From contig CAVQRC010000017.1 in the NCBI GenBank assembly GCA_963715045.1, positions 1 to 64,000 of the forward strand: a stretch of 64,000 bases of DNA, read 5' to 3'. The notes below the pieces were generated by a model. It did not search any database. It was given only the letters and a program-made list of their open reading frames with translations, and had not been told where the DNA came from. Position numbers and translations under genes: made by a program. This stretch comes from CAVQRC01 sp963715045 (GTDB taxonomy: Bacteria > Planctomycetota > Planctomycetia > Pirellulales > Lacipirellulaceae). This document shows positions 1-10,717 of the stretch, piece after piece. Every line of letters starts with the position of its first letter. Position 1 is the stretch's first letter.

Positions 1-873
1 CCGCATCCACTCGATGTAGTGGGCAGAGTAGGCGTCGAGATTCTCGATCGCCCCTCCGCCGCGGATCGGTGAGCACATCTCGTAGTTGTAGATGCCGTCA
101 AATCCACCGTCTCTCAGGCCGGAGAAGAAGGCCGGATAGTCGATGAAGCCGGTCCCGAATTTCACGGCCCGTACAAGGTCTGGTTCGGCCCGCTCGTAAT
201 TGATCAACTCGGGCCGGTAGCGGAACCGTGGCAGCCGCACGTAATCGGCGTTCGTCGTGATCACAGCGTGCGGAGCCATCGCCTTGGCACATTCGTAGAG
301 CTGTTCGTCCCTGAGCGCGAGTGACCACGCATCGAATCCAAGCTTGCAGTTGGGCCGATCGACGTCGTGCAGCAATTCCAGGAGTACTTCGCTGTGTACT
401 GCCACATCGTGGTGATTCTGCACGGCCAGGGTGACACCGTACTGCTTCCCGCGATCGCACATCTCGCGAAGGGCGGCGACGACGCCTGACCAGATCGCCT
501 GAGGGCTGTGGGCCGGCGACTCGTAAGCGGTGAAGATGCGGACGACGGTCGCACCCAGCTCGGCCGCGATCCGGGCGAGCGATTCGACGTACGCGATCTG
601 CATTTCGAGGTACGGCACCTCGGCGGCGGTGGGTGGCGATAAATCGGTGTATCCGGCAACCACGCCACACTCGATCGAATGCTCTCTGAGGGCTCTGCGA
701 ATCGCCTCGAGGTGACGGGAATCCGCGTCGAGCGGCGACAGATGAGGGCGTTTGCCCGCCAGCATCACGGAGTCGAATCCCAGGCGTGCGGCTTTCTCGA
801 TGAACTCGAGGATGTCCAGCCGGTCTTGTCCCCAATAGCCGGCGTACCCGACGGAAAAGAGTCCCAGCTTCAT
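1..873 (-). CDS. Sugar phosphate isomerase/epimerase family protein (TIM barrel), 3' end cut by window edge
   Basis: The frame is open from an ATG at 873 to the first base, 291 residues without a stop, so the C-terminus is missing. The protein starts MKLGLFSVGYAGYWG and shows the alternating strand/helix pattern of the AP-endonuclease-2 type TIM barrel. Recognisable segments are AARLGFDSVMLAG, AELGATVVRIF and VTLAVQNHHDV, with late acidic and histidine residues of the kind that bind a divalent metal in this superfamily. A good Shine-Dalgarno sequence (GGGAGA) lies just upstream of the ATG. Members isomerise or epimerise sugars, or act on inositol-type substrates; the substrate cannot be told here. 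There is no signal peptide, so it is probably cytoplasmic. The family call is firm and the substrate is unknown. Confidence 0.85.
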   Translation of the reverse strand, partial: MKLGLFSVGYAGYWGQDRLDILEFIEKAARLGFDSVMLAGKRPHLSPLDADSRHLEAIRRALREHSIECGVVAGYTDLSPPTAAEVPYLEMQIAYVESLARIAAELGATVVRIFTAYESPAHSPQAIWSGVVAALREMCDRGKQYGVTLAVQNHHDVAVHSEVLLELLHDVDRPNCKLGFDAWSLALRDEQLYECAKAMAPHAVITTNADYVRLPRFRYRPELINYERAEPDLVRAVKFGTGFIDYPAFFSGLRDGGFDGIYNYEMCSPIRGGGAIENLDAYSAHYIEWMR

Positions 874-1076
874 GGCGATGTCTCCCTGGGATGCGACGTC
901 GGTGCGGATCGAGAAGAGACGAGAGCGTTTTTCGTAACCCGGTTTCAGGTCTCCCACGGCCGGGAAACAAGGTGGCAAGAAATCGTTTCGCGAACTGCTT
1001 GTAGAGACTACCTCATCGCGGTGTACGAAGAAACAGCCCGAATGACCTTGTCCTGCTGGACGCGGGCAACATCGGG

Positions 1077-1082
1077 TATAAT
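1077..1082 (+). promoter_or_regulatory. Candidate -10 box (TATAAT)
   Basis: A perfect TATAAT lies 28 bases before the ATG at 1110, in an otherwise GC-rich stretch between two divergent genes. No good -35 hexamer sits at 16-18 bases; the nearest TTG-type hexamer is about 23 bases upstream. This is a weak call resting on the hexamer and its position only. Confidence 0.3.
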
Positions 1083-1109
1083 GGGCCCAATCGAGGATTG
1101 GAGCCTATC

Positions 1110-4100
1110 ATGTGGCGATCAGTCTCTTTCGGGCAGAACGACTTCAAGGCGAAGCACCGCAGTCCTCAATCTCGGTACCGCGAACATCGCGTCGAGCAGC
1201 TCGAGCCGCGATGTGTTCTCAACACCGCAATCGATGCAGATGGATGGAGGTCCGTCATTTTCGATGGCCAGATCGAGGGGTCGCTGCAGGTAGAAGTGCA
1301 GCGCTCGGTCGCGAGTCTGGATCCGACCGGGCAGGTGGTAGGTATCGATGAACCACGTTTCGCGGAGCCGCGGCTGATTTCCAACGGTCATCTGTGGCAG
1401 TCGTTGGGCACGTTCGTCGGAATGAACGGATTGCCGGAAGCGGCTGGGACCACGATGGCGTCACGCCGCTGGCCGTCTCGATCTGTAGAGCGCGTGATCG
1501 AGTCCGCTTCTATCGCGGAGACGATTTCACGCAAGTTGGCGAGATCGTCTACTCCAATGCGGACTTGCTCAACGGAGCCCAACCCGGCTTTCGGTACATC
1601 GCGAAACAGGCGATCGTCCATGAAGGACTGGTCGTGTTCATGACCGAGCGTCAACGGTGGGAAGATGCCCGGTGGATTTCCGAGGGAGTGAGCTTCGTCT
1701 ACACCCAGGATTTCGGTCAGACGCTGCACCGGGTCGCGGATGTCAGTGGTGGATACGATGTACCGCAGCTGGCCGGCGGGGTCGCCGACGGAATCGCCCG
1801 CGGCGCGCCTGGGCGTTCTCCAATGCGTTCGGCGAGCAGGGCCGCGACGATGTGCTGGGGGCATGGTTTCCCTGGGCCGATTACCTGTCGAAAGAAGGGA
1901 AGCCCAAAGGCGGGCAGATCGGTTTGTTCCGAGCCAGACGGTCGGCGGTCGGCGAAGCGTGGGTCGTCGAACCCAACGTGACGGTATTCGAGAGATGGGA
2001 AGAGGGCGATGCGGGTGGGTTCCACGCGCATTCGGCAGGCATGCTCAATGACGGGCTGGCCTCGTTCTGGGGAGACGTCGATTATCGGAATCACATCGCA
2101 CGCCACGTGAGCGAGTGACCTCGAAAACTACACCACCGCGACCTGGACGCACGATACCCAGTTCCAGGGCAGCTGGAGCCCCAACTCCGCCAAGGTCTAC
2201 GACATTGGCAATCAGGGTGCGTCGACCGCTCCCGGACCCAACCCGGGACAGATTCTTCTGGCCGGCGACGAGCAGCCGGAGATCATCATGCTCGTCGAGG
2301 CGGGAGATACGACCGGCGGGAAAGCGAAGGTGACGAATCTCCTGGGCAGCTTTCTCGGCAATACTTCCGGGAATCACTTCAGGGGGCGGGCTTCGATCTG
2401 GCTGCATCATCTGCGTGGCCGTGGCTACATCGCCCGTGAGTACAGCTTGTATGTCGCTGCTGCTGACGCCTATTACTTTTCGCCGGATGGCCTCCACTGG
2501 ACGACGATCACGAAATCCTATTGGGAACCTCCCTATCTTTACGGCGATCGGGTCATCACCAACGACGCGGATCAATTCGTTGTGACTGCTCAACCTACGG
2601 ACCTGGCCATCGTGCGGCCGCTGGTAATGAACTCCGGCGGGACCAATCTGCTGAATTCGTCCTGGCAGCAAGTTGGCAGCCCCGGAAGTGGCAACGAGAT
2701 TCACGCAGTGAGCTACGTCGAAGGGCAGTACGTTTACACGGCCTCGGGTGAGCCGCTCGATGTGCAGCCCGAGTCCCTGCCGCCCGTTGCAGCAGATGCG
2801 CAGTATTGGGAAGTCCGCAGCGAAGGAATTGTCTCGAACGCCGGCACCTATGTGATGTCGTCAATGCCGAGCGAGCTGAGTCAACGTCACTTGATTACCT
2901 CGTGGCATTACTCGCTCGACGGGGATGGAATCGATCCCGGGTTCAGTTTGGGTGACTACCCGACCACAAATACTCGCTGGGTCGCCAACACGCATTGGGT
3001 CCCGAACTATCGTGCCAGCACTCCCGTTGCCGACGGACCTATCGGACTTCCTCGTATCACAAGTCACGACGGGCGTCGTGGCTCCCCGCAGGTGGCTGAT
3101 GGTCGTGGACGGACTGGTACAAGCGAGCCAGTCGACTTATCCATTGCTGCCAGGTGCGACCGGCCCCGACGAACGCGTGGAAGTCAGCGATTTCGCGACG
3201 TCCGACAACTGGACGATCGGCTTGACCTTCGGCCTCGCGCCAACATCCGGGTTCTCCTCGTATGCCGATCTGGCCGGCACGGGAACCGTGCACCCGATCG
3301 TGGCAATTCGGGCGGACGAAAGCACCGTCATCCAGACGAATTTTGTCCAAGACATCCGTCAACACGGGCGAGTTCACGATCGACGTGCTCGCCGATGGCG
3401 TGTTTCAGGACCGAATTGCCTTCCCCGATGTCCGGATCGATCGCAGTGACCGCGTGGGAATGCTGCTCTCCGGCACGTCCGGCACGCTGGACGCGACGAT
3501 CCTCACGCACCGGCACGATGGACAAGTCCGCAGCCAGGGGATCGACCTCGAGCAACCGCTCCGTCCGCACACGCTGGCTTTGAGTACCGATGCGAGCGGC
3601 TCGCTCGTCTCAGGGCTCGAGTGGTATGCCGTCCAGGTCGAAGCGCAGCGATCTCTGACGCTTGCCGAACGGGAGGCCTTCATCCTTTCGGACCAGATGT
3701 ACACCCAGCTCGATGTCGCCTTGCAGGCCGACTTCGACGGCAACGGTGCCGTGGATGGCAGCGACTTCCTCATCTGGCAAGAGAGCTTCGGTTTGTACGA
3801 CGGAAATGCCACGTTGCAGCACGGCGATGCCAACGGCGACGGGTTCGTGGACGGGGAAGACTTCATCATCTGGCAGGTCGAATTCGGCAGTACCTCGGTC
3901 GCCACGAACAGTCGCTTCGACCTTGGCGTTGAAGGTGCAGAGCGGGTCCCGGAATCCGAGGGGAGCCTTTGTTGCGACACGCATTGCAGACGGCAGCAAC
4001 GCGCGACCGCGGCGGCCTGGATGCAGCACTGGCCGACCGGGTGCTGGCCGGGTTCGAAGTTCGGCAGCGGCCAGGTCGCCACGCACTTGCCGCCTGACTG

Positions 4101-4254
4101 CGATCAACTGCCGATCGGTGCCGGGCCGCGAGGACGAACGCGGCACCTTCCGTGCAGACACTCTGCGAGCAACGCGGCTCAGCGGCGAATTTCGGGTCGG
4201 TCGGGAATCTGCTCGGTCAGCACGCTCTTCCCGGTGGCGTCTTTTTCGAGTTGA
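1110..4254 (+). pseudogene. LEPR-XLL / dockerin-type secreted protein, broken by about five frameshifts
   Basis: Reading across frames gives one roughly 1000-residue protein. The N-terminus carries VEQLEPRCVLN, the LEPR-XLL motif at the start of many large planctomycete surface proteins. The middle is beta-rich (for example YSLDGDGIDPGF) and may bind carbohydrate or be a lyase-like sandwich, but I do not recognise it. The C-terminus has two dockerin-type calcium loops, DFDGNGAVDGSDFLIW and DANGDGFVDGEDFIIW. The frame changes near 1440 and 1800 (each as if one base were lost) and near 2116, 3045 and 3350 (each as if one were gained). The last 300 bases are doubtful: the open frame runs into the convergent gene ending at 4179, so the true stop is probably earlier, after another shift near 3950. 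It is either a decaying gene or a poorly resolved stretch of assembly. The start at 1110 has GGATTGGAG upstream. Confidence 0.7.
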
Positions 4255-5564
4255 AACGCATCGTACAGCTCCCCGGTCGCCAGGCGTGCTTCGTACTCGA
4301 TCGATTGCGGCGAGACATGAATGATCTGAAATAACTGGACTCCCGAGGCGACGCGGCTGACATCCCACTTTTCCTGCAGCGAGTACATTTTCGGGCCGCT
4401 CACGCTGACGACGTAGACCGTGTTGCTGTGCTGATGGCGGGTACCCTCGGCGACGTTTTCGCTGGTGACCGTGCCTTCTCCATCGGCGTTCTGCGGTCCG
4501 CCCAGGCCGGACCGCGCGTACGCATGGTCGTGGCCGGTCAGGACGAGGTCGACCCCGTACTTTTCGAGAATCGGTTGCCAGGCGTGCCGCAGTTCCGGAT
4601 TATCACGCTCTCGGGCGGCCGAGTAGATCGGATGGTGAAACGTCGCCACGGTCCACTTGGGCCGTTGTGGATCGGCGAGCACCGACTCAAGCCAACCCGT
4701 CTGGCGTTCAGTTTGCTCGTTGGAGTTGAGCGAAATAATCCGCGTTCCCTGATAGTCGAACCAGTAAACCGTCTCCTCGAGCCCCGGTGGCCCATTGAGA
4801 GGAAACGAGAACTGCGGCCGCCAGTGCCCCGACAGGCCGTCGCTGTATTCATGGTTGCCCGGCGTCGCCACGACCGGAATCATCGCATTCAGCCAGCTTC
4901 CGGCCCCGAACCATTCGCCCCACTCGGCGTCGCGATTGGCGCGATTGATCAGGTCGCCGGCATGAAGCATGAAAGCCGAACGGGGCGCGTTCTGGTTGGC
5001 TTCGCGGATGACCCGCGACCACATCGAACGAACCGTATTCTGGGCGTCACCGAAATAGATGAACGTAAACGGCTCTGCGGCGTCGCTCGCGGTGCGGAAC
5101 TGGAACCACTCGCTGTAATGCGTGCCATCGCCGACGCGATAGACGTACATCGTGCCTGGTTTGAGCGAGTCGACGCGACAGGTGTGCACGTGACAGGTGC
5201 CGAGGTCGGAGGTGAATTCGCGTTTGGTGCCTTCGACCTGCTTGGCATGCGTGATGACCCCGGTGACGAACAGCGGTCCCGCTATCGAGTCGGCAGGAGC
5301 GTATTGCAGGACGGGCTCACCGGTTGTGGTATCGGTTCGCCAGCTCACATCGATGGACGTCGCCGGATCGCCGGCGAACGTCAATACGACGCGGTCCGGG
5401 AGCGGAGTGGGCGCGTGCTGTTCTCGTTCGGTGAATGCGGGCCGTTCTGCATCGTGGTCGTCGTGGCCATTCGCGGAAACAGGAACCAGAACCGAGGTGG
5501 CCAGCAGCGCCAGCCAACAGAACCAAACGCAGGCGGGACATGGAAAAAATCGCCGAAGGATCAT
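4179..5564 (-). CDS. Secreted metallophosphoesterase of the purple acid phosphatase type
   Basis: A 461-residue protein with a cleavable signal peptide (hydrophobic FCWLALLATSVLVPVSA). It then has a fibronectin-like N-domain typical of purple acid phosphatases (about residues 55-165, with SIDVSWRTDT and YVYRVGD), followed by the calcineurin-like metallophosphatase domain. The metal-ligand motifs are present: FGDAQ, HAGDLINR, TPGNHEYS, FHHPIYS and LTGHDHAYAR. Members hydrolyse phosphomonoesters or related esters with a di-metal centre, outside the cytoplasm. It faces the broken LEPR-XLL frame, whose last open frame overlaps its 3' end. The specific substrate is unknown; it could equally be a phosphodiesterase of the same fold. 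Confidence 0.88.
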   Translation of the reverse strand: MILRRFFPCPACVWFCWLALLATSVLVPVSANGHDDHDAERPAFTEREQHAPTPLPDRVVLTFAGDPATSIDVSWRTDTTTGEPVLQYAPADSIAGPLFVTGVITHAKQVEGTKREFTSDLGTCHVHTCRVDSLKPGTMYVYRVGDGTHYSEWFQFRTASDAAEPFTFIYFGDAQNTVRSMWSRVIREANQNAPRSAFMLHAGDLINRANRDAEWGEWFGAGSWLNAMIPVVATPGNHEYSDGLSGHWRPQFSFPLNGPPGLEETVYWFDYQGTRIISLNSNEQTERQTGWLESVLADPQRPKWTVATFHHPIYSAARERDNPELRHAWQPILEKYGVDLVLTGHDHAYARSGLGGPQNADGEGTVTSENVAEGTRHQHSNTVYVVSVSGPKMYSLQEKWDVSRVASGVQLFQIIHVSPQSIEYEARLATGELYDAFQLEKDATGKSVLTEQIPDRPEIRR

Positions 5565-5715
5565 CGCGAGGGGTGCTCCAAAGGGTCGGGTAGGGCGGTG
5601 TCAGGCGGGCCACGTATCGGGCCACGCCGCGGCGAGGTTCGAGCCGCATAGGCCGGCAGGCTAGTGCTCTGTCCAGATTAAGAATGAGGGTGCATCAGGG
5701 AATGGCTCACGCCAT

Positions 5716-6123
5716 TCATACTTCGTTGTCGTCGGACGCGAGCATCAGGGCGATGCCCTTCTGCATCGCCTGCCGCCAGGCGGTGTCGAGGTCGGGCCTG
5801 TATTCTGGATCGTGCTGCCGGACGGCCTCGCAGAGCGAATCGAGCCATTGCTCGTACATTTCCGGTGTGATGTCGAGTTCTCGATGTCGGCGACCGAGAC
5901 GACGAATTTCCTGTTCGGTGTTTTTCATACCGCGATCGAAGCACAGCATTTCAAGCAGTGATTCGCGGAGCATGCGTTTCTGCACACGAAAGTCAGTCTC
6001 GGAAAATTTCGCAGCGATCTCCGGCGATTTGGCCACAAAAAACTTGTAGAACGTGTCGACGAACCCTTTGTGGCCGCGGCACCGGTAGTAGCTGGCCATC
6101 ACATCGGACATCGGTTCGGTCAT
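5716..6123 (-). CDS. Single-domain globin
   Basis: A 135-residue all-helical protein. The segment FYKFFVAKSPEIAAKFSET matches the B/C-helix and CD corner of bacterial globins, including the conserved CD1-type Phe. A later LGRRHRELDI supplies the proximal (F8) histidine in the usual context. It resembles the globin module of flavohaemoglobin-like and sensor globins, but there is no reductase or output domain, so it would bind O2, NO or CO on its own. A GGGAG precedes the ATG at 6123; a second Met five codons in is an alternative start. The upstream HEAT-repeat gene on the same strand ends 41 bases away, so the two may be co-transcribed. The haem-binding call rests on motif similarity only. Confidence 0.78.
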   Translation of the reverse strand: MTEPMSDVMASYYRCRGHKGFVDTFYKFFVAKSPEIAAKFSETDFRVQKRMLRESLLEMLCFDRGMKNTEQEIRRLGRRHRELDITPEMYEQWLDSLCEAVRQHDPEYRPDLDTAWRQAMQKGIALMLASDDNEV

Positions 6124-6164
6124 CGACTCGAACTCCCGGACTGATTGTTCGGGCTGCGCCGTGT

Positions 6165-8283
6165 TCAGCGAAGCACGATGGGTGCATTTTCCTCGAAGGC
6201 TGCCGAGCCTTCACGGCCGTCGACCCGGTAGCGGATCTTGAGCATTTTGACGACGCCCGGCAGGGGATCTCCTCCGAGACTATTGTTGTAGCTTCCGGGG
6301 AGGATGATCAGCGGGAATTCGCCCACGTGCTGCTTCAGCTGCGCGGTCACATCGCGGGCTTGTTCCGAAGTCCCATAAGTGGCTTCGAGGATTTCGATTT
6401 TGACAGGTCGCTGGCCGGCCTGAGCCAACAGCTTCCGCACTTGTTCCGAGTCGGTGCCCAGCTTCTGGGCGATTGCGAGCGCTGCCTGATTCGCAGCCGT
6501 CTCGAGTTCGGAGTCGCGAGCCGCCGCGAGCGCAACCTGGAGCGTTTCAATGCTGGGGTACCGCGTCAGAATCTCGAACACCGGCAGCTTATCTTCCGCC
6601 GGTCGCGCGAGGGAGAGTGCGTCGCTGATCAACCTGGCCCGTTCGGCCGGTGGCATCGAGAATTGCCGGGCGATGCGAAGGTAACCTCGCCATGCCCGAT
6701 TGCGATACCGCGGCAAGGCGTCCGTCCTGGCGATTTCGAGCAGCACGGGTGCGGCATCGGCGGTCATCCACTCGCCCAGCACTCGGGTGGCCGTATTTCG
6801 AATATCGGGATTGGCAGCCTGCGAGGCCTGAGCGAGCGTGTCGAGTGCTACGCGGCCGCCCACAGCACCGAGCACTTCGAGCAACACGCGGTTGGCGGTC
6901 AAGGATGCGTCGGGCAGGGCAGCAGTGAGTTGCCTGGCACAGGCTTCGCGATCCGGCATGCGGACGCAGGCCGTGAGCAGGGCCTTTGCGGCCGCCGCCG
7001 CATCGGCCGGCGACTTGGGTGTGACGACGTTGGCGATCAATACGCCGAGTCCGTCGAGGTCGACCGTCGCACCCAGGGAAGTCAGGGCTGCCATGCGGAT
7101 TCTGGCCTGCGGATCTTCGAGGGCGGCAAGCAACTCGGGCTGGGCTTGTTCGATCCGCCGTTGCCCGACGAGTTCGATGAGCACCTGCCGGAGTTGGCCG
7201 CGAGCCTGGGGCAATCGCTCGGCGATGCGGGCGTCAACATGGGCGTCTGCGAGATTCGCCAGGGTTTCGCGGGCGGCCTCGGCGACTTGCGGATCGGCAT
7301 CGATCGCGGCATCGAGCAGCGTGGGCAACGCCGTGGCATCTCCGACCCGTTGCAGGACTTCGAGGGCCGCGGCGCGGGCCGCCGGCGAGCCCGTCCTGGC
7401 GGCCAGCAGGATGGCGGGAAGCACGGCTTCGTCGTCGCGATCGGAAAGGGCGTAGATCAATACCAGTTGCCGATCGGCGGCTGTGTCGGAGAGCTGGGAG
7501 ACGAGTACCTCGGTGATTTCGGGACCCTTGATCTCACCTGCGGTGCGGACGGCGATTCCGAACAACTGTTGTTCGCTGGCTTGCAGGGACTCGACGAGCA
7601 AGTCGATGCCATCGTTTCCGCGGGCCAGGATGGCCCCGCGAGTTGCTTCGAGAATCCGCTGGAGCGGGACGTTCGCTTGCCGCACCCGCTCGTAGATTGT
7701 GGCAGCCTCGTCGGCCTGGTTGGCGGTCAAGCGTTGCTCGGCGGCCAGCACGAGGCCCCGGGCGGCGGCTGAGCGGGCAGCGGGGCGGTCATCACCGAGC
7801 ATGGTCGTCAGTTCATCGACCGCCTGGGCGTCGCCGATCCGACCCAGGGCCAGGGCGGCGGCCGCGGCTACCCCCAGGTCGGGATCGCGCAGTTTCGGCA
7901 CCAGGATGGGGACGGCCTGTGGATCGCGACGCACGGCGATCGAGTTGATGACCCCGATCAGGAGGCGTCCCTCGAGTTGCGTTGCCGCATCGCGAAGCGC
8001 CGCGTCGGCGGCAGGATCTTCGATGACCTCGAGCGGGATTCGCGCCCAAGACGAGAGTTCCTGGTCGGGGAGCAGTCGGGCGAGGGCAGGGATCGCGTCT
8101 TTGCCGCCGATGACGGCCAGCCGCTTGCAGGTGATGGCCTTTCTCTCCGGGAGCCGCATCCGAGTCGAGGATGGCAATCAGTTCCTGTTCCCGGGGCTGG
8201 ACAGCAACGGCCCGGTCGGGAGAGAGCATCGCGACGCCGAGCGACACCACAGCAAGGCGAGTCAATGGATGGGTAAGTCGCAC
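6165..8283 (-). CDS. Exported HEAT-repeat protein with a DUF3395-like C-terminal domain; one frameshift near the N-terminus
   Basis: The start at 8283 gives a signal peptide (MRLTHPLTRLAVVSLGVAML...). After about 48 residues (AAPGEK) the frame must change at a run of three T bases (8140-8142 on the plus strand) to continue as AITCKRLAVIGGKDAIPALA. From there 6165-8130 is a continuous array of HEAT/PBS-type helical repeats (DAIPALARLL, AVPILVPKLRD, AALEVLQRVGDATALP and others). It ends in a beta-rich module with YGTSEQARDVTAQL and GGDPLPGVVKMLKIRYRV, which I match to the DUF3395 (DnaJ-like C11 C-terminal) family. Such proteins are scaffolds; no catalytic residues are visible. Deleting one base at the T-run restores a protein of about 705 residues, so the break is probably a sequence error. 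It lies just upstream of the globin gene. Confidence 0.75.
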
Positions 8284-8422
8284 CGTGAATCCTCCACATC
8301 CCGGGATGCTGGCTTCATTCCGGGAATCGATGGTTCGTGTTGGGATGGGGCCGCGAACGCCCGTCGACAGCGCGTCGTCGTCCGGGGCGGTTCGCGAAGG
8401 TCAGATTGCGAGGGCACTTCGG

Positions 8423-9712
8423 TTACATCACGCTCCATGGATCGCGGAGCGCCTCGGATCGCAAACGATTGGCCTCGGAATCGTTGACAAATTCGTGGCG
8501 CCGCGGATCGTATTGCAGCTTTCGGTTCAGAAAGATCGCGATGTTGGCAGCGTGGCAGGCGATGTGAGAGAAGCATGCCACGTCAGCGTTGGCCTTGGGT
8601 TGCTGGCGGGTCTTGACGCAGTTGAGGAAGTCGCGAACGTGGAACGTTGCCGGATAGCCGCCGATTTCCTCGACTTCGCGACCGGCGAGCAGTTCGGGTG
8701 AGCTCAGCACGTACTTGCCGCTGTCGCCCGTCTCGACCCAACCTGTGTCACCCTCGAAGCGCACCGGGCAGGAGCCCAGAGGGATCCAGTTCTTTTCGCG
8801 GATCACCAGTTCCACACCGTTTTCGTAGCGGGCAACGACCTCGCCGTCTTCAGGCGGATTGTATTCGACCGGTGCCGTGGCGTCTGTTCCGGCCGCCCAC
8901 TGGCACAGATCGACACAGTGCGAGCCCCATTCGAGCACTCCGCCGCCGACCATGCCGCCGCCCTTCTCGAAGTTGAACCCGTCGAGGAGTTTCTTATTGA
9001 ATGGCCGCCATGCGGCCGGACCGAGATAGAGATCCCAGTCGACCTGCTCTTGCGGCGGCTGAGGTTCGGCCGGCAGCCAGCCGCTGCTGACCGTCTTCAT
9101 CCCGGCGGGGTGCGCGTAGACGCGTTTGAGCTTGCCGAGTTTGCCGGTGCGGGCCAACTCACAGGCGAAGGCGAAGTGCGGTAGATTCCGCCGCTGCGTA
9201 CCGGCCTGCATGACGCGACCGGTCCGCCGAAACGTTTCCGCCAGCAGCAGGCTTTGTGAAATGTTCTTGGTGCAGGGCTTCTCACAGTAGACATCTTTTC
9301 CGGCGTTGGCGGCCCAGGTGGCGGCGGTCGCGTGCCAGTTGGGTCCGGTTGCGATCAGGACGGCATCCACGTCGCTGCGCGTCAGCAGTTCGCGGAGGTC
9401 GCGATACGTTTCGCAATCCTGATTGCCATACTGTTTGTCGACCATGTTTTTGATTGCCGACCGGCGGGCCGCCTTGACGTCGCAGACGGCGACGAACTGC
9501 ACGTCGGGCTCGTCGAGAAAACAGCCCAGGTCGTAGGTGCCGCGATTGCCGATGCCGATTCCCCCGAGCACGATGCGTTCGCTCGGCGCGATCGCCCCAT
9601 CCTTGCCCAGGGCCGATCCAGGGACGAACTGCGGCGCCGCGCAGAGGGCAGTTGCCTTCGCTGCGGTCTTGAGGAAGCCCCGCCGGGTGGCACGGAAGAC
9701 TTTTCGGGCCAT
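8423..9712 (-). CDS. Tat-exported Gfo/Idh/MocA-family oxidoreductase
   Basis: A 429-residue protein from the ATG at 9712, chosen because GGAGAG lies upstream and the protein then begins with a twin-arginine signal (RATRRGFLKTAAKATALCAA); the open frame extends further back but lacks these. A Rossmann NAD(P) segment follows (VLGGIGIGNRG), then the family's EKP motif in VYCEKPCTKN and the C-terminal sandwich with WGSHCVDLCQWA. Members oxidise, reduce or isomerise sugars and related polyols with a tightly held nicotinamide cofactor. Tat export fits a folded, cofactor-loaded enzyme, and planctomycetes carry dozens of these. It has no clear operon partner here, so its substrate is unknown. Confidence 0.9.
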   Translation of the reverse strand: MARKVFRATRRGFLKTAAKATALCAAPQFVPGSALGKDGAIAPSERIVLGGIGIGNRGTYDLGCFLDEPDVQFVAVCDVKAARRSAIKNMVDKQYGNQDCETYRDLRELLTRSDVDAVLIATGPNWHATAATWAANAGKDVYCEKPCTKNISQSLLLAETFRRTGRVMQAGTQRRNLPHFAFACELARTGKLGKLKRVYAHPAGMKTVSSGWLPAEPQPPQEQVDWDLYLGPAAWRPFNKKLLDGFNFEKGGGMVGGGVLEWGSHCVDLCQWAAGTDATAPVEYNPPEDGEVVARYENGVELVIREKNWIPLGSCPVRFEGDTGWVETGDSGKYVLSSPELLAGREVEEIGGYPATFHVRDFLNCVKTRQQPKANADVACFSHIACHAANIAIFLNRKLQYDPRRHEFVNDSEANRLRSEALRDPWSVM

Positions 9713-9942
9713 AGCCGATCTCTCCAGGGTGTACGCGTTACCAGGTCGCTCAGGGACCAAGTATATCGCGACGAGGACCGGCTTGCCGAGTGGTTGGGTG
9801 ACAGGGAGCACTTTGACCGCCATACGGCCCGGAAGAAAGCCAGGAATGCCGCGCCGCGACAGTGATTCTGCGACGACTCGCCGCAGGAGACGAGGTTCTG
9901 CGTCAGGATTTTCGCGACCGCTGCGCAAGCGTGGCCTAGAGT

Positions 9943-10713
9943 ATGTCAGGTCCTCAGGACAATTCTTACAATTCGCTACGCTTTATCGGATGGGGCAGCC
10001 CGATGATGCATTACTCGATCCCCTGCGAGATCGAACACGCGCTTGCGGAAGTCGCCGCTCATGTGGGTGGCGCGCTTTCTACCGGCGACGAGATTCAGAC
10101 GATCTTCGATTCTCTCGATTCAGTCCAGTCCGCGTACGACTTTGCGGTCTGTTGCGCCGATTATGAGGGTTGTGTCCTGGCGACCAACCAGCGTTTCAGG
10201 ACGGTCTACGCGGCCGGTCGGAACGTGATCGGCAAGCGATTCGAGGAGTTTCTCGATTCCAAGGTTGCCGAGACGACGCGGCTGACCAATCGTCTCGTGA
10301 CGAACGGGTGCCAGCGGCTGTTGTTCAATCACATCGTGCAGTCGGAGCAGCTCGGTCGTCTCAAGTGCTGCACGATGAAACTGCAGACTCCTGTCTTTGG
10401 TCGGCAGGCTCCGCCCAGCGTGCTTGGCATCAGTTGTGTCGCCAGCGGCGAGAATCCCTGGGATCGTGAGGAAGACCTCGTTGCGACCGCGATGCGATGT
10501 GCGAAACTCACCGACGACGAAGTCAAGGTGGTGCGGTTGATCTGCGATGGCAATGCCAACAAGCAGATCGCGGGCGCGTTGTCCGTCTCGGCCCGGACCG
10601 TCGAGAATCGCCGCAAGAGCATCATGGACAAGCTCGGCGTGCAGACCTCGGCACGACTCGTCAAGCTGATGGTCCGCGCTGAAGATGCCGGTCTGATTCA
10701 ACTCGGAATCTGA
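9943..10713 (+). CDS. LuxR-type transcription regulator with a PAS-like sensor domain
   Basis: A 256-residue protein. The C-terminal 65 residues form a GerE/LuxR helix-turn-helix (KLTDDEVKVVRLICDG, then KQIAGALSVSARTVENRR and IMDKLGV). The first 180 residues look like a PAS-type fold (YDFAVCCADYEGCVLATN, GRNVIGKRFEEFLD), with several cysteines that might bind a cofactor or sense redox state, though that is only a guess. No phospho-receiver Asp pattern is seen, so it is probably a one-component regulator or partner of an unlinked kinase. An ATG at 10003 is an alternative start; neither start has a strong ribosome site. It is divergent from the oxidoreductase at 8423-9712, whose promoter may be its target. 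A tandem repeat follows immediately. Confidence 0.82.
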   Translation: MSGPQDNSYNSLRFIGWGSPMMHYSIPCEIEHALAEVAAHVGGALSTGDEIQTIFDSLDSVQSAYDFAVCCADYEGCVLATNQRFRTVYAAGRNVIGKRFEEFLDSKVAETTRLTNRLVTNGCQRLLFNHIVQSEQLGRLKCCTMKLQTPVFGRQAPPSVLGISCVASGENPWDREEDLVATAMRCAKLTDDEVKVVRLICDGNANKQIAGALSVSARTVENRRKSIMDKLGVQTSARLVKLMVRAEDAGLIQLGI

Positions 10714-10717
10714 GGCA

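Noticed and set aside
918..985. Possible fifth copy of the 81-bp element near the epimerase gene
   Set aside because: Only the core TCCCACGGCCGGGAAA matches; the ends and length do not align, so it may be chance.
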